Positions 33,139 to 42,092 of a stretch of DNA of 64,000 nt are shown here, one piece after another. Each line of letters begins with the position of its first letter. The stretch's first letter is position 1. Origin of the DNA: Candidatus Melainabacteria bacterium (GTDB taxonomy: Bacteria > Cyanobacteriota > Vampirovibrionia > Obscuribacterales > Obscuribacteraceae); the NCBI GenBank assembly GCA_016716405.1, contig JADJWK010000001.1:1302001-1366000 (forward strand), read 5' to 3'. The translations under genes were made by a program, and so were the position numbers. The notes beneath the pieces are model-generated. The model searched no databases. It saw only the letters and a program-made list of their open reading frames with translations, and was not told where the DNA came from.

Positions 33139-36100
33139 ATGGGCGACTCGATAGAGCGGGCGAATGATGCGACGGTGAGCGCGGATGGAGGAGACGAGAC
33201 CTCCAACCGGCTACTTGCTGCTGCCACCGATTCGAGCGCCGTCAAGCCCGCCGGTCAGACCGGCAATCGTTTGCTCTCGATGTCCACCAGCACCGGCACA
33301 CCTTTCGTGGAGTCTTCCAGCGTTCCCGCTTTCGACACGGTAAAGCGAAGCCTGGCCGGGGAGGCTACTCATAGTTTTTTCTATTCCCTGGCCCAGAGAC
33401 CGGTCACCGGGCTCACTCAGGTTTTCGACAATACGCTGGGCAAGCCCTTCAATTCGGACCTGGCCGGTTCCACCAAGTTCATGGATGCTCCCAAGCCAAC
33501 CGCTTTCGGCAGCGCCGAATGGCATGCCCAGACCATCGGTGGCACCGCCGGCATGCTCCCCTGGTTCATAGGAGCGTTCAAGGTCAGCAAGGGCGCCCTG
33601 GGCGGCTACCGCGCCACCGCAGCCGAGATGACCGCCATGGGCAGCCGCAGCCTCCTCTACCGGCCGAGCACGGTGGCTATCGCCGAAGGCGCCACAGCGG
33701 GGTTCCTGCATGACTCCTTACTGGCGCCCACGGATCCTTCGGCAGGCAATTTCTTTGTCGAGAGGGGCAAGCATGGTCTGGTCGGGGCGGCCACTTTCGG
33801 CACCCTTACTGCTGCCACCATAGGTCTCAAGGCATTCGGCGCCGCCGCCGGCGAGACTACCCTGGTCGGGCGCGCCATGGAGAGTCGCATCATCAACCCG
33901 GCACTGGCCGGCGTGCCCGCTGCGTTTGCCAGCGAAGCAGCCGGTGTTGTCGTTCTCGGTCACGATGCCAGCCTCGAGAGCCTGGGCAAGACGACTTATA
34001 CCATGGTCCTGGTGGGCGGCGGGCTCGGAGCATTCCATTCGGTGCCCGGCCTGCGACCGGCAAGAGCTGCCGAAGGCCGGAGCGGCGAATCCAGCGCGGA
34101 GGCTCGCACCGGTCCGGAGATTCTTTCCGGGAAGATCGAAGCCGCCCGCCTCGAGGTGCGGCCTGTCGAGAAAGGCACCGCCGGCGACCGCCGTATCGCT
34201 ACTCCCGAGACGGCCCTGGCCGGCAAAGAGACTGCCGCCGAGCCAATCAAGTTCAATGTGACCGGCGATCCGGCTGTGGTCGAGACCTTCCAGCGCGGCG
34301 CCAATTCGGCCATTCGGGCAGTGCAGGAGCCTACCGAAGCCAATGTCGCTACCTTCAAGCAGTTCGCCGCCGGCGAGGGCAGGAGCATGGGCACGATCAT
34401 GCTCGAGATGGCCAATCAGCTCAACAGCAAGGCTTTCGTCGATCTGGTCAGAGACGCATACAAAATCGATCAGCCCACCGCTCTCTCGGTCCGCGGGCAG
34501 GCGCTGGCGAAACTGGCTGCCGATCCTCAGAGCCAGCAGCCGAGTCGCACTGAGCCTTTCTTCGAGTATGCCCGCAACGAAGGAGCCGACAGAGGCCCGG
34601 AGCTTCTTCGCTATGCTCAGCAGACCGGCAACAAGCGTCTGGAGATCGTGGTCAAAGAAGCCTATCTCCTCAAAGAAGGCAAGACGGCGCCGCGCTCCGA
34701 CGATCCTGTCAGCCTCAAGCTCACCACGGAGCAGGCTCAGCGTTTTTCCGGTTTCGTCAATCTCGTCAAAGATCTTCCCATGGAGTCAGGGAATTACGCG
34801 CAATTCCGCTACAACCTCTTCACCTGGATGAACGCCAATCCGGATCTGGTGCCTGCCGTGATCGACTATGCCGCCAGGCATCCGGCCAGCCAGATAGCCG
34901 GACCGGTGGATTATTACGCGCCCGAGCATTCGAGCAGCCTGCGTCGCTTCCCGACAATCGAGGGTGTGAAGGCGCCGGAGCCTGTCCAGATCGATTCGGA
35001 TCCGGCCAGGGTTACCTCCGATTTCGCCCGGCCGCTCAGCTCCATGGAAGGCAGAGGCAAGTTGATCTACAGCCGGGACGGTCATGGCGTCTATGAGTAC
35101 TCCAATCCGGCTGCCGAGTACAAAGTCCTGGAGACCAGGGACGGCGGTCAGATTTTCTACTATCAGACCGGAGGAGAGAAGCCCGGCTATGCCACTCTGA
35201 TCTATATGCCTGACGGCAGGGTCGGTCACCGTTACACGCAGAGCTCGGAAACCCAGTTCTATGAGAAGTCCGCCACCGGCCCCAGCCAGCTACGGCAGCG
35301 CGAAGGTCTCGATCCCGATATTGTCGACTGGATGACCCGGGTAGAAACCGAAGCCGGGATCAAGTCCACTGCCACCAGCCTCAGTATTCCGGACGGCAGG
35401 ACGCCGGTGGAGCCGATTGATAATTCGGGCAAGACCATCAACGACTCGGTCGGTGCCGCTGATGCGGGTCTGCCCACGGGCAGGAGGCTCTGGCAGCTCT
35501 TCGCCAGGGAGCAGACTCCCGGACACGCCCGGCAGCTCACCGAGAATTTCGGCGATTTAAGCCCGGCAGAGTTCAAGCAATGGCTCGACTATGTGACACA
35601 CAGACCGGAAGGTCTGCCCGCCGAGGCTCCGCCTCCCAATCTCGCCAAGCTCTGGGTCCCCAGTGCAAGCGTTCTCGCCCGGGAGCCGATCATCAAAGCT
35701 TCGGAAGCCTCGCCCGAAGGCAAGGGGCCCCTGGAGTCATATCATCGTTTTCTATCCAAGCCGGCCAAGTCTATTCCTGATTTTCCCGACTGGCTTGCCG
35801 AATTCGTCCGGGAGCGTTTCAGAGAAGCCGAGGCCACCGCCCCTGATGGCGCCAAGCCGCACGAGATCCTCGATCTGGCCCTGCCAAGGCAGCTGTCCCG
35901 GTACATCCGGAGCAACTATATGGACATCAACACTACCAAGCCTCTGGAAAATCCGGCCAGCAACACTCTGCCTGCCGATATCCGGGCGAAATTCGAAGCT
36001 GCCAATCAGTCCGATACCAGAGGCACTCAGGTGGGCAGACCGCCCCGGGAAGAAGGCAATACAGTAGCCGATCGAATGGATCGCCTGAACGAGTTGCTCG

Positions 36101-37005
36101 ATATTCCGGATGCCACCATTCGCAATCGTCTGATCGATCTCGGCGGTCAGGATCATCCCAAGCTCAAGAACATCACATCCAAGCTCAATCCCGAGACCGC
36201 TGCTCCTGAGTACGCCGAGCTTCTCAAGATCATGCTTCCCGGAGCGAAGAACATTGCGGATGTGACCACAGTGCTCGACGCTATTTTCAATGCCAACAAG
36301 ACCCGGCGCAACAGCCCCAATAGCCCCGAGGTGGCTGCCAACGAGCAACTCGCCATGGCCGCCCTGGAAGGCATGGTTCAGGACCCGGCGGCCATGGGCA
36401 GGGCACAGCAGATAGTCCACGACATGATCGTCGGCAAGATCAGAGATCCCAGACCGGGCGGCGACTTCGGTGGGCGCGGCGGTCCCGGTGGCGGCCGTGG
36501 CGGCAACCAGCGCGATCAGAGAGGCGGACCTCGTGACCGCGGCAGGGGAGATGGCGGCCTGGGAAAGCAGGAGAGAACCGCTGAGCCACCGGCCGAGACG
36601 ACCCAGGACAAGGGAAACGCGGATGCCGGTCAGACCAACCCGGGTACGAATGCGAAGAGGACGCCGGAGACGGTGGTCGAGCCCCCGGTATTCGAGGGGA
36701 GCAAGAACGTTGCCGGTGGCCAGGAGACCCTGGTCGGACCTGGAAAAAAGGTGGAAGCCGCCCCCATGAACGATATGTTCGACTGGTCTCGCCCGCCCCA
36801 GACCGAGATGGAGCGGCTTCTGCGCGAAGCCTTCCTGAAGCGGACCAGGGGCAAGGGTAAAGAGCGCAGTGAAGATCGCGGCTTCGAAGAAGAAGGTGAC
36901 GGTCGCAGCAGGAAAGAGAAGAGTCAGGGTTCGAAGCGGCGGGGTGGTGCCCGCAACCTGACCAGGGATTATCTCGAAGGCGATTTCGATGGCGATGGGG
37001 GCTGA
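33139..37005 (+). CDS. Very large protein of unknown function (1288 residues)
   Basis: A 1288-residue protein, the largest in the window, starting at ATG 33139 right after CAGGAG. There is no Sec signal peptide. Residues about 130-310 contain Gly/Ala-rich hydrophobic stretches (TIGGTAGMLPWFIGAF, GLVGAATFGTLTAATIGLKA, VLVGGGLGAFHS) that could be membrane-inserting. A central helical region (about 370-620), a beta-rich strip (HGVYEYSNPAAEYKVLETRD, about 645-710) and another helical part follow. The last 180 residues include an Arg/Gly-rich tract (GGRGGPGGGRGG, about 1115) and a charged end. No family is recognised. Isolated between a regulator and a small exported protein. Confidence 0.8.
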   Translation: MGDSIERANDATVSADGGDETSNRLLAAATDSSAVKPAGQTGNRLLSMSTSTGTPFVESSSVPAFDTVKRSLAGEATHSFFYSLAQRPVTGLTQVFDNTLGKPFNSDLAGSTKFMDAPKPTAFGSAEWHAQTIGGTAGMLPWFIGAFKVSKGALGGYRATAAEMTAMGSRSLLYRPSTVAIAEGATAGFLHDSLLAPTDPSAGNFFVERGKHGLVGAATFGTLTAATIGLKAFGAAAGETTLVGRAMESRIINPALAGVPAAFASEAAGVVVLGHDASLESLGKTTYTMVLVGGGLGAFHSVPGLRPARAAEGRSGESSAEARTGPEILSGKIEAARLEVRPVEKGTAGDRRIATPETALAGKETAAEPIKFNVTGDPAVVETFQRGANSAIRAVQEPTEANVATFKQFAAGEGRSMGTIMLEMANQLNSKAFVDLVRDAYKIDQPTALSVRGQALAKLAADPQSQQPSRTEPFFEYARNEGADRGPELLRYAQQTGNKRLEIVVKEAYLLKEGKTAPRSDDPVSLKLTTEQAQRFSGFVNLVKDLPMESGNYAQFRYNLFTWMNANPDLVPAVIDYAARHPASQIAGPVDYYAPEHSSSLRRFPTIEGVKAPEPVQIDSDPARVTSDFARPLSSMEGRGKLIYSRDGHGVYEYSNPAAEYKVLETRDGGQIFYYQTGGEKPGYATLIYMPDGRVGHRYTQSSETQFYEKSATGPSQLRQREGLDPDIVDWMTRVETEAGIKSTATSLSIPDGRTPVEPIDNSGKTINDSVGAADAGLPTGRRLWQLFAREQTPGHARQLTENFGDLSPAEFKQWLDYVTHRPEGLPAEAPPPNLAKLWVPSASVLAREPIIKASEASPEGKGPLESYHRFLSKPAKSIPDFPDWLAEFVRERFREAEATAPDGAKPHEILDLALPRQLSRYIRSNYMDINTTKPLENPASNTLPADIRAKFEAANQSDTRGTQVGRPPREEGNTVADRMDRLNELLDIPDATIRNRLIDLGGQDHPKLKNITSKLNPETAAPEYAELLKIMLPGAKNIADVTTVLDAIFNANKTRRNSPNSPEVAANEQLAMAALEGMVQDPAAMGRAQQIVHDMIVGKIRDPRPGGDFGGRGGPGGGRGGNQRDQRGGPRDRGRGDGGLGKQERTAEPPAETTQDKGNADAGQTNPGTNAKRTPETVVEPPVFEGSKNVAGGQETLVGPGKKVEAAPMNDMFDWSRPPQTEMERLLREAFLKRTRGKGKERSEDRGFEEEGDGRSRKEKSQGSKRRGGARNLTRDYLEGDFDGDGG

Positions 37006-37021
37006 GCCCCGTCCGGTCAGC

Positions 37022-37582
37022 TCACTTCGGTTTGAGATGGACAGGCACTCTGTCTTCTCCGAGGATGCCCCAGCCCGGTCGATTGGGACCACCGGCCCGG
37101 AGGTCGTTGCGTATCCTGGCGCCCCTGTTCATCTGGGAATGAAGCTGATTGAGTATGAAAAAGAGCTTCTCCCTGACCTTCTCCTCGGGCTTGCCGGCTG
37201 CCGCCATGGCCTCCAGCTCGGTGCACCACTTCAGGTAAGGGTCGATACCGACGCCCCGCTTTTTCGCGGTTTTGATCTGACCATAGAGCTCTCCCCGAAG
37301 CTTCTTGAGCGGTCCCGGCCCGGGCTCCGGGGGAAGCGAGCAAGGGTTTTCAGCGGCGACCGGACGGGAGAACCAGTTCGCGAAAGAGCCTGACTCATTT
37401 TCAGAGGGCTTTTGCGAATCGATCGATTGCTCTTTTGGCTGCCCTGATCGCTCGCTCCTCTTTTCGTCTCTGTCGCGATCCTGGGCGCCGGCTGCTGAGC
37501 ACACCCAGACGATCAGGAAAGTGGTGATGATTGCATTGAAGGTTTTTTGGCCCATTGGAGCGTTGCCGGAAGAGTCTGCCAT
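37022..37582 (-). CDS. Small exported protein of unknown function
   Basis: A 186-residue protein with a signal peptide (hydrophobic FNAIITTFLIVWVCSAAGA, cleavage near AGA-QD) and a charged linker full of Asp, Arg, Glu and Ser. It ends in a helical domain (GPLKKLRGELYGQIKTAKKR, EEKVREKLFFILNQLHSQMN) and a basic tail. ATG 37582 is preceded by GAGG at 8 nt. The much longer open frame extending to 38920 is antisense to the GGDEF-EAL gene and is not used. No family is recognised. Convergent with the 1288-residue gene. Confidence 0.68.
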   Translation of the reverse strand: MADSSGNAPMGQKTFNAIITTFLIVWVCSAAGAQDRDRDEKRSERSGQPKEQSIDSQKPSENESGSFANWFSRPVAAENPCSLPPEPGPGPLKKLRGELYGQIKTAKKRGVGIDPYLKWCTELEAMAAAGKPEEKVREKLFFILNQLHSQMNRGARIRNDLRAGGPNRPGWGILGEDRVPVHLKPK

Positions 37583-37684
37583 AACTATCCTCGCATATCG
37601 AGATTTCATCCAGGTATCGGCCCCGGGGCTGATGCTCCCTTCGGTGATCGGGGCGAAAATGAATCGTGAAAGAAAGGAGACACC

Positions 37685-39457
37685 ATGATTACCAGGAGAC
37701 CCTTGAGCATTCCGTTGGAGCCAGGCAAGCAGGCTTCTCGGGGCGATTTGCTTTCGGTGGTCGGACGATTCGCCGAGCTCTGCCCTGATCCGGTCCTGGT
37801 TATCGACGGGGACGAGAAGATTGTCATGGCGAACGACAGGGCTGTAGACGCATTCGCCCTCGATCCCCAGACCTTGCCGCCGGTCAGGGACGTGATTGTC
37901 GACTGGGTGGCTGTTCCTCGGTACGAAGGGCTTGCCGTAAAGGAGCTGTTCAAAGTCACGGTCCGGAAGGCCGGTGGTCTGACCGGCACAGTGGAGCTTA
38001 CTTTCTTTCCCTTCTCCATGGGGGGAGAGGAGCTTTCCACCCTGAAGCTTTCGGAGCCGGCTCCGGACGGCGGGAAAGAGAAGGTTCGGGAGCTCGAGAG
38101 CTCCAATGCCAGTCTCCGGCAGACCAATGAGCTGCTCCTCGGTCAGGTGCGTACCGACTTTCTCACCGAGCTTCTCAACCGGCGCGGTCTGGAATCTGCT
38201 CTCAAACGTGAGGTGGAGTTCTCCAGGCGCAACGATTCGGATCTTCTGGCGGTGCTTATCGATCTGGACAATTTCAAAATGGTCAATGAGACTCACGGGC
38301 ATGCCGTGGGCGACCTGGTGCTCAAGCATGTGGCAGGTCTCCTGAAAGAGGAGATCCGCGCAGTCGACTGGCTCGGACGAATAGGCGGCGATGAGTTCCT
38401 GCTCCTTCTGCCCTGCACTAATCTGGGTACCGGCGCGAAAGTCGCCGAGCGGCTGCGCCTTGCTCTCTGTCGCAACCCCCTGCCCACCGCCGGTGGCAAA
38501 CTCGAGGTCACCGGCAGTCTTGGTCTTGTGACTCTCCCTGACTATGTGTCGACGGTGGGAGAGGTCCTCGAGCTTACGAGAGAAGCGATCAAAGAGAGCA
38601 AGCTGCGTGGCAAGAACAGGGTGACCATGGTGGACGAGCGGAAGATTCAACTGTCGCCCGACTTGCGCGGCGTCAATATCAGGGATGTACTGTCCGAGTC
38701 GGATGGCTTTCGGGCTTTCGCCCAGCCGATCGTGCGTCTTGGCGACGCCAGGATGGTCGCTTGCGAGCTCTTGATCCGCGGACCTGAAGGTCCCCTGGAG
38801 ATGCCCGATGAGCTTTTCTCCATGGCGCGCCAGAATGACATTCTCACCCTCGCCGACCTGCACAGTCTCGACACCTGTCTTGCCCGAGCCGCGCAGATGA
38901 AGGAATGCCATGTCTTTCATATCAATATCTTTCCTTCCACCCTCACCGACCTGACCGTGGAGCGGCTGATCGAGAGGCTGCAGGCGGCTGGACCGGGCAG
39001 GACTTTCTGTGTCGAGATCAGCGAAAAGTCCGTGCTCGCCGATCCGACCTACCTCGTCCCTTATGTCAGGGACCTCAAGAGACAGGGCATCAAGTTGGCT
39101 CTCGATGATCTCGGCTTCGGCTTCACTTCTCTCGAGACCCTGATCATGCTCGAGCCTGATTTTCTCAAAATTGACGCCCGCATGGTATCGGGAATCGCGA
39201 CGGATCGCGATCGTCAGAATATGGTCGCGAGGCTCTGCGGTATCGCCACCGTAATTGGTGCGGCCATAATTGCCGAGGGCGTCGAAAGCAGAGACGACTA
39301 TATCTGCTTGCGCTCCTGGGAGTGGAATACGGTCAGGGCTATTTCTGGGGCCACCCCTGCTGATTTCTCGCTACTCCTCGCTGGAGTGGGAGGTGGTGGC
39401 GATAGTCACGGTCAGGTCCGGGCGGGCTTTGCGAAGGCGGGAAAGCCCCCGGGCTGA
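37685..39457 (+). CDS. PAS-GGDEF-EAL c-di-GMP protein, C-terminus frameshifted
   Basis: Order: PAS-like sensor (about 25-130), GGDEF domain (about 150-320; GGDEF at 234-238, with an I-site RAVD five residues before it), EAL domain (about 335-545; ELLIRG, NIFP, DDLGFGF, KIDARMV, AEGVES). Both catalytic signatures look intact, so it could make and degrade c-di-GMP. The end is abnormal: after ICLRS the frame reads WEWNTVRAISG, whereas one extra base near 39316 would give LGVEYGQGYFWGHPC and a stop at 39361-39363. That is the usual EAL ending and would remove the overlap with the convergent kinase gene. Restored length is 559 residues. Start ATG 37685 after AAAGGAG. Confidence 0.9.
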   Translation: MITRRPLSIPLEPGKQASRGDLLSVVGRFAELCPDPVLVIDGDEKIVMANDRAVDAFALDPQTLPPVRDVIVDWVAVPRYEGLAVKELFKVTVRKAGGLTGTVELTFFPFSMGGEELSTLKLSEPAPDGGKEKVRELESSNASLRQTNELLLGQVRTDFLTELLNRRGLESALKREVEFSRRNDSDLLAVLIDLDNFKMVNETHGHAVGDLVLKHVAGLLKEEIRAVDWLGRIGGDEFLLLLPCTNLGTGAKVAERLRLALCRNPLPTAGGKLEVTGSLGLVTLPDYVSTVGEVLELTREAIKESKLRGKNRVTMVDERKIQLSPDLRGVNIRDVLSESDGFRAFAQPIVRLGDARMVACELLIRGPEGPLEMPDELFSMARQNDILTLADLHSLDTCLARAAQMKECHVFHINIFPSTLTDLTVERLIERLQAAGPGRTFCVEISEKSVLADPTYLVPYVRDLKRQGIKLALDDLGFGFTSLETLIMLEPDFLKIDARMVSGIATDRDRQNMVARLCGIATVIGAAIIAEGVESRDDYICLRSWEWNTVRAISGATPADFSLLLAGVGGGGDSHGQVRAGFAKAGKPPG

Positions 39458-41041
39458 GATCCTGCCGCAGTCGAAGAGCCGGAGATACTTCAGGGATTTC
39501 AGGTTCTTCAAGACCTGTAGCCCCTCGTCGGTTATATAGACGGCGTGCTCGATATAGAGCTGATCGACGCGAGGGCAGCGGCTGATGGTCTCGAGCACTG
39601 TATTGTCGATGGATTTTCCGGTGAGGAAAAGATAGGTCAGATTCTTGCATTCAGGAAGAAAATCATAGCCCCGGGGAGTCACCCTGGGTCCGGGCTCGAT
39701 CAGGCGAAGCACTCGCATGGCGGGAAAGCGGCTGATCATTTTCATACCTTCGTCCGAAACGTCGGTGACTCGCAGCTTCAGGCTTGTGAGGGGCCAGACG
39801 AGCATCTGCTCGACGGAGCGATCGGTGGCATCGGAGAAATAGATGAATACTTTGGTCGGCGCGATGTTCTTCCTGACCATGCCGGCGATATACTCATCGC
39901 AATCGTCGGTGAACATTATATTTGCTTCGACCACGGCAGGGTCTGGGTTGGGTTTCGCTATGCCCGTGACGATTTCGACTTCGCTTCTGGGAGGGGCCGC
40001 TTTTTCCATCGGGGAAGCGGCTTTCGGGGGCGGGCGGCGGTGATGTTCAGAAATCAGGCAATAGACGGTGGTGCCAAGCAGAAGGATCGACAAACCGCCA
40101 ATAATCAGATTGCGGATAGCTTTACCGGTAGCTGGCTTGCCTGTGCCGGTTTCACCGGGGGCTTTCGATTCCTCTTCGACCTGATCGAGTATCTGGAGCA
40201 GGCTCTGCCTTATTGCCTCCATGCTCTCCGGGCGGTCCCCGGGATCCTTGGCCATCATCTCATGAATCAGGTCCTCCAGTAGCTCTGCCGCATGGCCGCT
40301 GGCTCCCGCCAGCGCTGGCGGGGGCTGGCTCCTGTGCATCTCCATGAGACCGAAAAGGTTGTCCGACCGGAATGGTTTTTCCCCGGTGATGCATTCGTAG
40401 AGAACGCAGCCCAGAGAGTAGATGTCCGAGCGGCTGTCCGTGCCTTCGCCGTTGCATTGCTCCGGGCTCATATAGTATGGTGTACCGGTGCCTATGCCAC
40501 GGCTGGTGGTGGTCTGTTCGCCGCTGCTGAGCTGGCAGGCATATTGGTCTGTGAGTTTGGCGATCCCGAAATCTACGACTACCGGCATATGGCCGCCATC
40601 GGACCGCACCATGATCAGATTGCTCGGTTTTATATCCCGGTGCACCACAGACTGCATGTGAGCATAGTGCATGGCATCGGCGATCTCGATCGCGATGGTC
40701 AGCAGGTCTCTGATGGCTACAGTCTTCTTTTCCTGAAGGAGCAGATTGAGGGGAGTTCCCTCGAGAAGCTCGAGCACCATATACGGCCTGTCGTGGCTGT
40801 CGAGACCGAAATTGTAGACCTTGACTATATTCCGGTGGTTGAGCCTGGAGACGACCTTGGCCTCTTGCTGGAAGCGCATCAGATCTTTCTCTTTAGCCGT
40901 GTCGAGGATCAAGACTTTGACGGCGAACTCTTTCTTGAGAAGCGGATCATAAGCGCGATAGACTTCACCCAGGGCCCCCCGGCCGAGGATCTCGACGATC
41001 TCGTAGCGATCGGCTAATTTTTCCTGACTCTCCTCGTTCAT
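39371..41041 (-). CDS. Ser/Thr protein kinase with TM helix and leucine-rich repeats
   Basis: A 556-residue receptor-like kinase. The kinase domain (about 13-290) is complete: GRGALG from 20, Lys42 in FAVKVL, HRDIKPSN from 134, DFG 157-159, YYMSPEQ. A Pro-rich linker, one membrane helix (about 313-335, IIGGLSILLLGTTVYCLI) and an outer part follow. The outer part ends in leucine-rich-repeat-like units (LTSLKLRVTDVSDEGMKMIS, NLTYLFLTGKSIDNTVLETI, SLKYLRLFDCGRISARGLSR). LRRs bind proteins, so this is a candidate signal receptor with its sensor outside. It ends 7 nt from the restored stop of the GGDEF-EAL gene. Confidence 0.92.
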   Translation of the reverse strand: MNEESQEKLADRYEIVEILGRGALGEVYRAYDPLLKKEFAVKVLILDTAKEKDLMRFQQEAKVVSRLNHRNIVKVYNFGLDSHDRPYMVLELLEGTPLNLLLQEKKTVAIRDLLTIAIEIADAMHYAHMQSVVHRDIKPSNLIMVRSDGGHMPVVVDFGIAKLTDQYACQLSSGEQTTTSRGIGTGTPYYMSPEQCNGEGTDSRSDIYSLGCVLYECITGEKPFRSDNLFGLMEMHRSQPPPALAGASGHAAELLEDLIHEMMAKDPGDRPESMEAIRQSLLQILDQVEEESKAPGETGTGKPATGKAIRNLIIGGLSILLLGTTVYCLISEHHRRPPPKAASPMEKAAPPRSEVEIVTGIAKPNPDPAVVEANIMFTDDCDEYIAGMVRKNIAPTKVFIYFSDATDRSVEQMLVWPLTSLKLRVTDVSDEGMKMISRFPAMRVLRLIEPGPRVTPRGYDFLPECKNLTYLFLTGKSIDNTVLETISRCPRVDQLYIEHAVYITDEGLQVLKNLKSLKYLRLFDCGRISARGLSRLRKARPDLTVTIATTSHSSEE

Positions 41042-41146
41042 GACGGGCCAGTCTAGCGCAGCCAGTCTGATCGAGCAAGATTGCTATTCGCGCTTGACCG
41101 GAGGCTCGTTCAATCGGATTTCGCTGGTCCCTGGATATCTCTGGCT

Positions 41147-41174
41147 TCGACTCGCACCGGTGCTGTAGTATTAT
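41147..41174 (+). promoter_or_regulatory. Possible promoter of the thioredoxin-like gene
   Basis: TCGACT (41147-41152) and TATTAT (41169-41174) are 16 nt apart. Transcription would begin near 41181, which fits ATG 41235 (leader about 54 nt containing AGGAGG) rather than the in-frame ATG 41181. Confidence 0.4.
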
Positions 41175-41234
41175 TGTCGGATGGAATTGATTCGGCTCTT
41201 CTTCAGGCAACAACCAGGAGGAATCGTCTGGCAG

Positions 41235-42080
41235 ATGCCTTACACCAGCTCGCTCGGGAGCGCGAAACGAGTAACTTCTGTTATCGGCACAGCGGGTCTG
41301 GTGTGCGCCTCAGGGTTGCTATCATTGTCTGCTGAGGCAGCAGATTCTTCGCCTGTTTCCGTCTATCGTCACAGTACAGGTTTGAGCTTCCGCTATCCAG
41401 ACGGCTGGAAGATCGTGCCGAGCCGGGACAGAGGCACTATTGTCAAAATTTCCGGCGAGACTTCCAGGGACGTCGCAGGCGAGATCTCCGTCAGCATGGT
41501 CGACACGGGTGGAAATCTGACCGTCCCGGCTTTCGAGAAGATTCTCCATGATGCGATGTTCGCCAGGTTGAAGGATCTCCGTAAGACAACGCTCGAGCAA
41601 GTGCTTACAGGCAGGTCGGGACGTTTGCCGGCTTACAGGCAAACCATCAAATTTTTCTCCTCGGGAATGCCTGTCTGTCAGGAGTATCTGTTTCTCCCGG
41701 CCAGAGGCAAGATTTTTACTTTCGTCCTCACCAGTGCCGAGTGGCAGAGACCTCAGCTGAACGGAATCTGGAGGCAGACCCTGGAATCGATAGGGGCGCC
41801 TGAGACGCTTATCGCCGCTGGCTCCGGGGAAATCGCCGGTAAGGTCAAGGAGCGCGAATACCGCGACAGCTACTCCAGACAATGCGTCAAGATTTCTTGC
41901 CCGCCCCGGAGCGCCAGCCTCGAGCAAAAGATTCTGGCTGTGCTTCCTCGACCTCAGGAGGAGAGATTTCTCGAGATTCCATGGCAGTCGAATATTCTGC
42001 AAGCCAGGAAAATAGCAACGACGCAACAGAAGCCTATCTTCCTGTGGATCATGGACGGCAATGTGCTCGGCGCGACGTGA
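41235..42080 (+). CDS. Exported thioredoxin-fold protein, part before an in-frame UGA
   Basis: A 281-residue reading from ATG 41235 (AGGAGG 13 nt upstream) with a signal peptide (hydrophobic VTSVIGTAGLVCASGLLSLS, AEA cleavage). A beta-rich domain follows (about 35-190, SVYRHSTGLSFRYPDGWKIV) that resembles lipoprotein-like PsbP/Mog1-type folds. It ends with the opening of a thioredoxin-like domain (QARKIATTQQKPIFLWIMDG). The frame stops at TGA 42078-42080, inside that domain, right after NVLGAT. The next codons in the same frame continue the domain (GNGHLSRALLNNE). So this is one gene split by UGA, which may be a nonsense mutation, read-through or selenocysteine. Confidence 0.72.
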   Translation: MPYTSSLGSAKRVTSVIGTAGLVCASGLLSLSAEAADSSPVSVYRHSTGLSFRYPDGWKIVPSRDRGTIVKISGETSRDVAGEISVSMVDTGGNLTVPAFEKILHDAMFARLKDLRKTTLEQVLTGRSGRLPAYRQTIKFFSSGMPVCQEYLFLPARGKIFTFVLTSAEWQRPQLNGIWRQTLESIGAPETLIAAGSGEIAGKVKEREYRDSYSRQCVKISCPPRSASLEQKILAVLPRPQEERFLEIPWQSNILQARKIATTQQKPIFLWIMDGNVLGAT

Positions 42081-42092
42081 GGCAATGGCCAC

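Noticed and set aside
35752..37092. 446-codon minus-strand frame
   Set aside because: Shadow of the 1288-residue gene, hydrophobic by strand symmetry only.
37610..38920. Upstream extension of the small exported protein (632 codons in total)
   Set aside because: It is antisense to the GGDEF-EAL gene. The signal peptide and GAGG at 37582 give the real start.
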